NCBI GenBank assembly: GCA_018263395.1
Contig: JAANXF010000006.1
Coordinates: 1 to 63,861 of the forward strand
Direction of reading: 5' to 3'
Length of the DNA: 63,861 bases
From: Methanonatronarchaeales archaeon
Lineage (GTDB): Archaea; Halobacteriota; Methanonatronarchaeia; JAANXF01
The notes beneath the pieces were generated by a model. The model saw only the letters and a list, made by a program, of their open reading frames with translations, was not told the origin of the DNA and ran no database searches. The translations under genes were made by a program, and so were the position numbers. Of the stretch, positions 61,576 through 63,861 are shown one piece after another (position 1 is the first letter of the stretch; every line of letters begins with the position of its first letter).

Positions 61576-62112
61576 CTCGACAACCCCCGGTCCGAATATG
61601 GGGGCCAACCCGGAGAAGCCCCGTTCCTGAGGTGAAGGCCGTTTCCGCGCTCCCGCTCCAACTCCTCTGATCGAGCCCCTCCCGACCGAGCGGGAGAATT
61701 CACCACCTCCGAAGCCTCACGAACCCTTCCCCTGCCTCCGACGCATATGGGGGGGCTATCTATTACGTACGAGTGCGCCGGCCTGAATATGGAAAAGGGA
61801 CCTGAACGGCGATCCGGCCTACGGGCCGGATAACGGAGACACTCCCACCCCGACTCGGAAAACCTCGGGATGTCCCCATTCATGCTCTCACGTGGCCTCA
61901 GGCACCTCCCTTGTTCGGCATCCCAGAGGGCAGCCGTCGACACCGTTCCAGCCGTGTTCATGCTACTAATCGCCTCCCCATCTATCTGAAATAGACATAT
62001 CTCATATAGCATATATTTTGGCTTTCTACAATCCGAATACCCATATATCGACCGCCTTATTGTTCCCCGGGTTCGTCCCTCTCCCGTCTTCCTTGCTCCA
62101 CATATCGCGTCA
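61576..62112. other. Non-coding stretch with hairpin and orphan operator
   Basis: About 540 bases. Open frames on both strands lack family features. Contains a perfect 8-bp hairpin ATCCGGCC/GGCCGGAT at 61812-61831 and operator copy C at 61982-62001, followed by strong AT-rich promoter-like sequence (CATATATTTTGG) that points to no intact gene. A gene may have been lost here. Confidence 0.45.
61982..62001. promoter_or_regulatory. Operator copy C (no intact gene beside it)
   Basis: CTATC-TGAAATA-GACATATC: same half-sites and 7-base gap as copies A, B and D with one mismatch (GAC for GAT). The nearest genes are 400 bases (TlpA-like) and 110 bases (3' end of the rhodanese gene) away. Confidence 0.6.
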
Positions 62113-62511
62113 CTACCTCGTCGTCGGAAGCCCCTCCGAGGTCCATCTCTCGTAGCCCCCGATCACGTTGTAGACCTCGGTGAAGCCCCTCTCAGCCAGC
62201 AACTCGCTCGCCTTCACGCTCCTCCGCCCGGTCTGGCAGTAAACCACGATTGCACGGTTCCTCGGCAGCTCGTCCCACCTCTCGGCGAGGGTGTTCGGTC
62301 GCTCTACTGGGATGTTAACCGCGTTTGGAACGTGGCCGCCCCTAAACTCTCCTACGGTCCTGACGTCGAGAAGCAGTGCACCCTCATCGACCAGTTCCAG
62401 TACCCTCTGAGGAGGGACGTTGCTGTACCTTGCTACTCCGGCGTTCTGGTAGAAGGAGACTCCCATACCAGCCAGCATGAGGAACGCTAGGACCACGTAT
62501 CCCTTCCTCAC
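62113..62511 (-). CDS. Membrane-anchored rhodanese
   Basis: 132 residues from GTG 62511: N-terminal membrane helix (GYVVLAFLMLAGMGVSFY), then one rhodanese domain with GALLLDVRTVGEFRGGHVPN, AVNIPV and the active-site loop VVYCQTGRRSVKASELLAER. Sulfur or thiol transfer, probably outside the cell. GTG overlaps the stop of the upstream zinc-ribbon gene (GTGA). The open frame to 62709 is spurious. Confidence 0.88.
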   Translation of the reverse strand: MRKGYVVLAFLMLAGMGVSFYQNAGVARYSNVPPQRVLELVDEGALLLDVRTVGEFRGGHVPNAVNIPVERPNTLAERWDELPRNRAIVVYCQTGRRSVKASELLAERGFTEVYNVIGGYERWTSEGLPTTR

Positions 62512-63018
62512 GTCGCCACCCCCGATCCGTCTCCGGCAACGGGCTCCCCGCACGTGCCGCAGAAGCTCGCCCCTGGGTGAAGGTCTGCGCCGCATCGCGG
62601 GCAGGTTGCCGTCATCTTGGCGCCGCAGGAGGGGCAGAAATCTCCGACGGAGCCCGCACCGCATTTCTGACAGAACCGTCCCCCTCACGACCCATCGAGG
62701 GACCTTCACCGCGCATCGAAGGGAACATAGCTCCCAGGATTCCGAGCTCTCCCTTAATGGAGTGCACGAGCACGGCCACCATCGCCAGGGCTACTCCTAC
62801 GGCAAGGTAGACGTCGGAAAGAGAGTCGTCGCCTCGTCCTTCTCTGACCGGCTCTGGCAAGGGTTCGTACCCGACTCCGAGTTCCACGCCCCTCTCGAGC
62901 TCTTCGGCGGTGACCAGGAACTCCGAGTGCCCCTGCTGGTTGCCCATCAGGCCCCGTATCTGCAACGGTCCCTGGAGGTCGAACTGGTTATCGCTAGCTG
63001 TGGTGGGTGGGTTGGCAT
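62508..63018 (-). pseudogene. Frameshifted zinc-ribbon membrane protein
   Basis: Good ribosome site GGAGGTGA and ATG 63018 (MPTHPP) lead into a frame that must shift to give FDLQGPLQIRGLMGNQQGHS, then EFLVTAEELERGVELGVGYE, a membrane helix DVYLAVGVALAMVAVLVHSI and MGREG. After a second shift in a run of five G near 62685 it reads RFCQKCGAGSVGDFCPSCGA and CPRCGADLHPGASFCGTCGE, a double zinc ribbon ending at 62508. Adding one G to that run restores the second junction. Function unknown. Confidence 0.6.
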
Positions 63019-63043
63019 ATCTTCACCTCCCCCGGCTCCAGAA

Positions 63044-63184
63044 TTACAGAAACCTCTCCGGGTTCTCCACGAATCTCTCCCTGCACGCCGTCGCGCAGAA
63101 GTGATACGTTTCCCCCTCATACTCGTACTCGCCCGCCGCCGTACCGGGCTCAACCTCCATCCCACAAACCGGATCTGTGGCCAT
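63044..63184 (-). CDS. YHS/TRASH mini-protein 2
   Basis: 46 residues from ATG 63184: MATDPVCGMEVEPGTAAGEY, EYEGETYHFCATACRERFVE and NPERFL. Close paralogue of the 51-residue protein at 59445. Starts 13 bases after operator copy D; divergent from the PadR-TRASH regulator. Too short for most gene callers. Confidence 0.88.
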   Translation of the reverse strand: MATDPVCGMEVEPGTAAGEYEYEGETYHFCATACRERFVENPERFL

Positions 63185-63196
63185 ATATAGAGTCAC

Positions 63197-63216
63197 CTAT
63201 CCCTATATGATATATC
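63197..63216. promoter_or_regulatory. Operator copy D
   Basis: CTATC-CCTATAT-GATATATC, same half-sites and gap as the other copies, between divergent YHS mini-gene 2 and the regulator gene. GGTAATAAATC at 63221-63231 is the TATA box for the regulator and lies directly beside the site, consistent with autoregulation. Confidence 0.7.
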
Positions 63217-63253
63217 GATACGGTAATAAATCTTGCCGACGAAGTAACTGCAG

Positions 63254-63685
63254 ATGGAGGACGAGGAGCTCCGGGTCAGGAACGTCGTCAACCTCTGGAT
63301 CCTGCTATCTCTCTGGAGGAACGGGTCCCACGGATACGAGCTGATAAAGGAGATAGAGGATGCGACGGGCAGGAGGCCCAGCGCGTCCCAGGTGTACCCC
63401 TTTCTCCAGAAGCTGGAGGCGAACGGTCTCGTAAGTGCCGAGGAGACCGGTGGCCGGGGAAAGAAGGTGTACGCCCTCACGGAGGAGGGGAGGACCTTCG
63501 TCGAGTCAAAGATGGAGATGTTCTCCTCCGTGATCTCCTCCACTGTCGAGAAGGACCTGACCGTGTGCGCTCACTGCGGATGCAAGGTGTATCAGGGAGG
63601 CCACCGGGAGACGGTCGGAGGGGAGGAGCTCCGATTCTGCTGCAGCCACTGCGCGGAGTCGTACAGACGGGCGATGCGAGACTGA
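63254..63685 (+). CDS. PadR-type regulator with C-terminal TRASH metal-sensing domain
   Basis: 143 residues. N-terminal PadR winged helix: VVNLWILLSLWRNGSHGYEL, IEDATGRRPSASQVYPFLQK and LEANGLVSAEETGGRGKKVY plus ALTEEGRTF. C-terminal TRASH/YHS-like zinc/copper site: VCAHCGCKVYQGGHRETVGG and ELRFCCSHCAESYRR. Such fusions sense Cu, Zn, Hg or similar ions through the cysteines and control DNA binding with the wHTH. Probable regulator of operators A-D. Confidence 0.9.
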   Translation: MEDEELRVRNVVNLWILLSLWRNGSHGYELIKEIEDATGRRPSASQVYPFLQKLEANGLVSAEETGGRGKKVYALTEEGRTFVESKMEMFSSVISSTVEKDLTVCAHCGCKVYQGGHRETVGGEELRFCCSHCAESYRRAMRD

Positions 63686-63718
63686 GCTCCAGGTGGCTCG
63701 GGCTTTCGCCGTTCCCCT

Positions 63719-63861
63719 TCAAAGAGTCGTGTAATAGAGGTACATGAGGTAAATTCCAACCCCCATCATGACGACAGCCGACAATTGCTCTATTCTTCCC
63801 GTGTACCTCCTCAGGTAATCGAAGTAAACATCCTTTCCTCCCGCCATCGCCAGCGTAATCG
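63719..63861 (-). CDS. Second ccdA copy, 5' part outside window
   Basis: The 3' end of a CcdA gene; only the last 47 codons are seen. From 63735 to the window end it is identical, base for base, to 60247-60373 (127 bases). The last codons differ (MYLYYTTL against MYLYFTTL) and use different synonymous codons, so it is a separate, older paralogue partly homogenised with the first, or a repeat at which the assembly ended. Confidence 0.85.
   Translation of the reverse strand, partial: ITLAMAGGKDVYFDYLRRYTGRIEQLSAVVMMGVGIYLMYLYYTTL

Noticed and set aside
61566-62012. 148-codon minus-strand frame next to operator C
   Set aside because: No family-like segments, low-complexity composition, and its 3' end overlaps the TlpA-like gene start; treated as non-coding.

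Overview
The window is a GC-rich archaeal contig fragment. The evidence is the S10/spc/alpha-type ribosomal protein cluster with archaeal-only members (S4e, L32e, L19e, L18, Rnp1), MCM helicase, NMD3, Taw2, a Cbf5-type pseudouridine synthase, AdkA, DUF106, Cdc48, a BHB-intron tRNA and TATA boxes placed for leaderless transcripts. Proteins are acidic, which suggests a halotolerant or halophilic euryarchaeon. The dihydropteroate-synthase-like protein, the S-inosylhomocysteine-type salvage genes and a PdxS with a large insertion are shared mostly with methanogens and their relatives. I cannot name the lineage from sequence alone.

Layout. 1-6370: the start of a membrane protein (cut by the window edge), a DHPS-like pterin gene, and a minus-strand hisG-hisA-hisB-metG operon whose junctions are all 4-base stop/start overlaps. 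6620-14314: HtrA protease, then purine/SAM by-product salvage (phosphoribosyltransferase, MTA/MTI phosphorylase, MTA/SAH deaminase, SAH/SIH hydrolase), a CNNM/CorC-type membrane protein and a TatD hydrolase. 14499-23540: information processing (intein-bearing MCM, DUF424, NMD3, Taw2, GTPBP-like GTPase, Mut7-C), a four-cluster polyferredoxin and a small EF-Tu domain-2-like protein. 24252-27741: intron-containing tRNA-Gln, pdxS-pdxT, a DUF1802 gene and a radical-SAM enzyme. 27935-42441: SPOUT methyltransferase followed by the ribosomal super-operon and adk-DUF106-cmk-cbf5. secY, rpl34e and rpl14e are not at their usual places. 42451-45551: a heat-shock-like operon (ArsR-type regulator, Cdc48, Hsp20). 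45908-50473: tRNA-Lys, small proteins, stomatin, NfeD, an uncharacterised protein and LarE. 50940-54376: an ABC-2 exporter operon with a CARDB-type secreted partner.

54477-63861 is an accessory metal/redox island: CopA, a DUF318 permease carrying two YHS/TRASH metal-binding domains, two stand-alone YHS mini-proteins, a PadR-TRASH regulator, CcdA/TlpA thiol-redox proteins, a rhodanese, an IS605-type TnpB remnant and several broken genes. Four copies of one spaced palindrome, TATC-N7-GA(T/C)ATAT, sit in its intergenic regions. I propose they are operators of the PadR-TRASH regulator. The YHS-operator-PadR module is present twice (one PadR copy has decayed) and the 3' end of ccdA is present twice, the second copy running off the window end.

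Other items to check: a ROS/MucR-like zinc finger on the C-terminus of ribosomal protein S3; a tandem hairpin repeat array inserted exactly at the rps4e/rpl5 start-stop junction and related to a hairpin upstream of the TnpB remnant; a duplicated hairpin inside the tRNA-Gln intron; a helix-turn-helix segment in the MCM intein; and a CTG start for metG.
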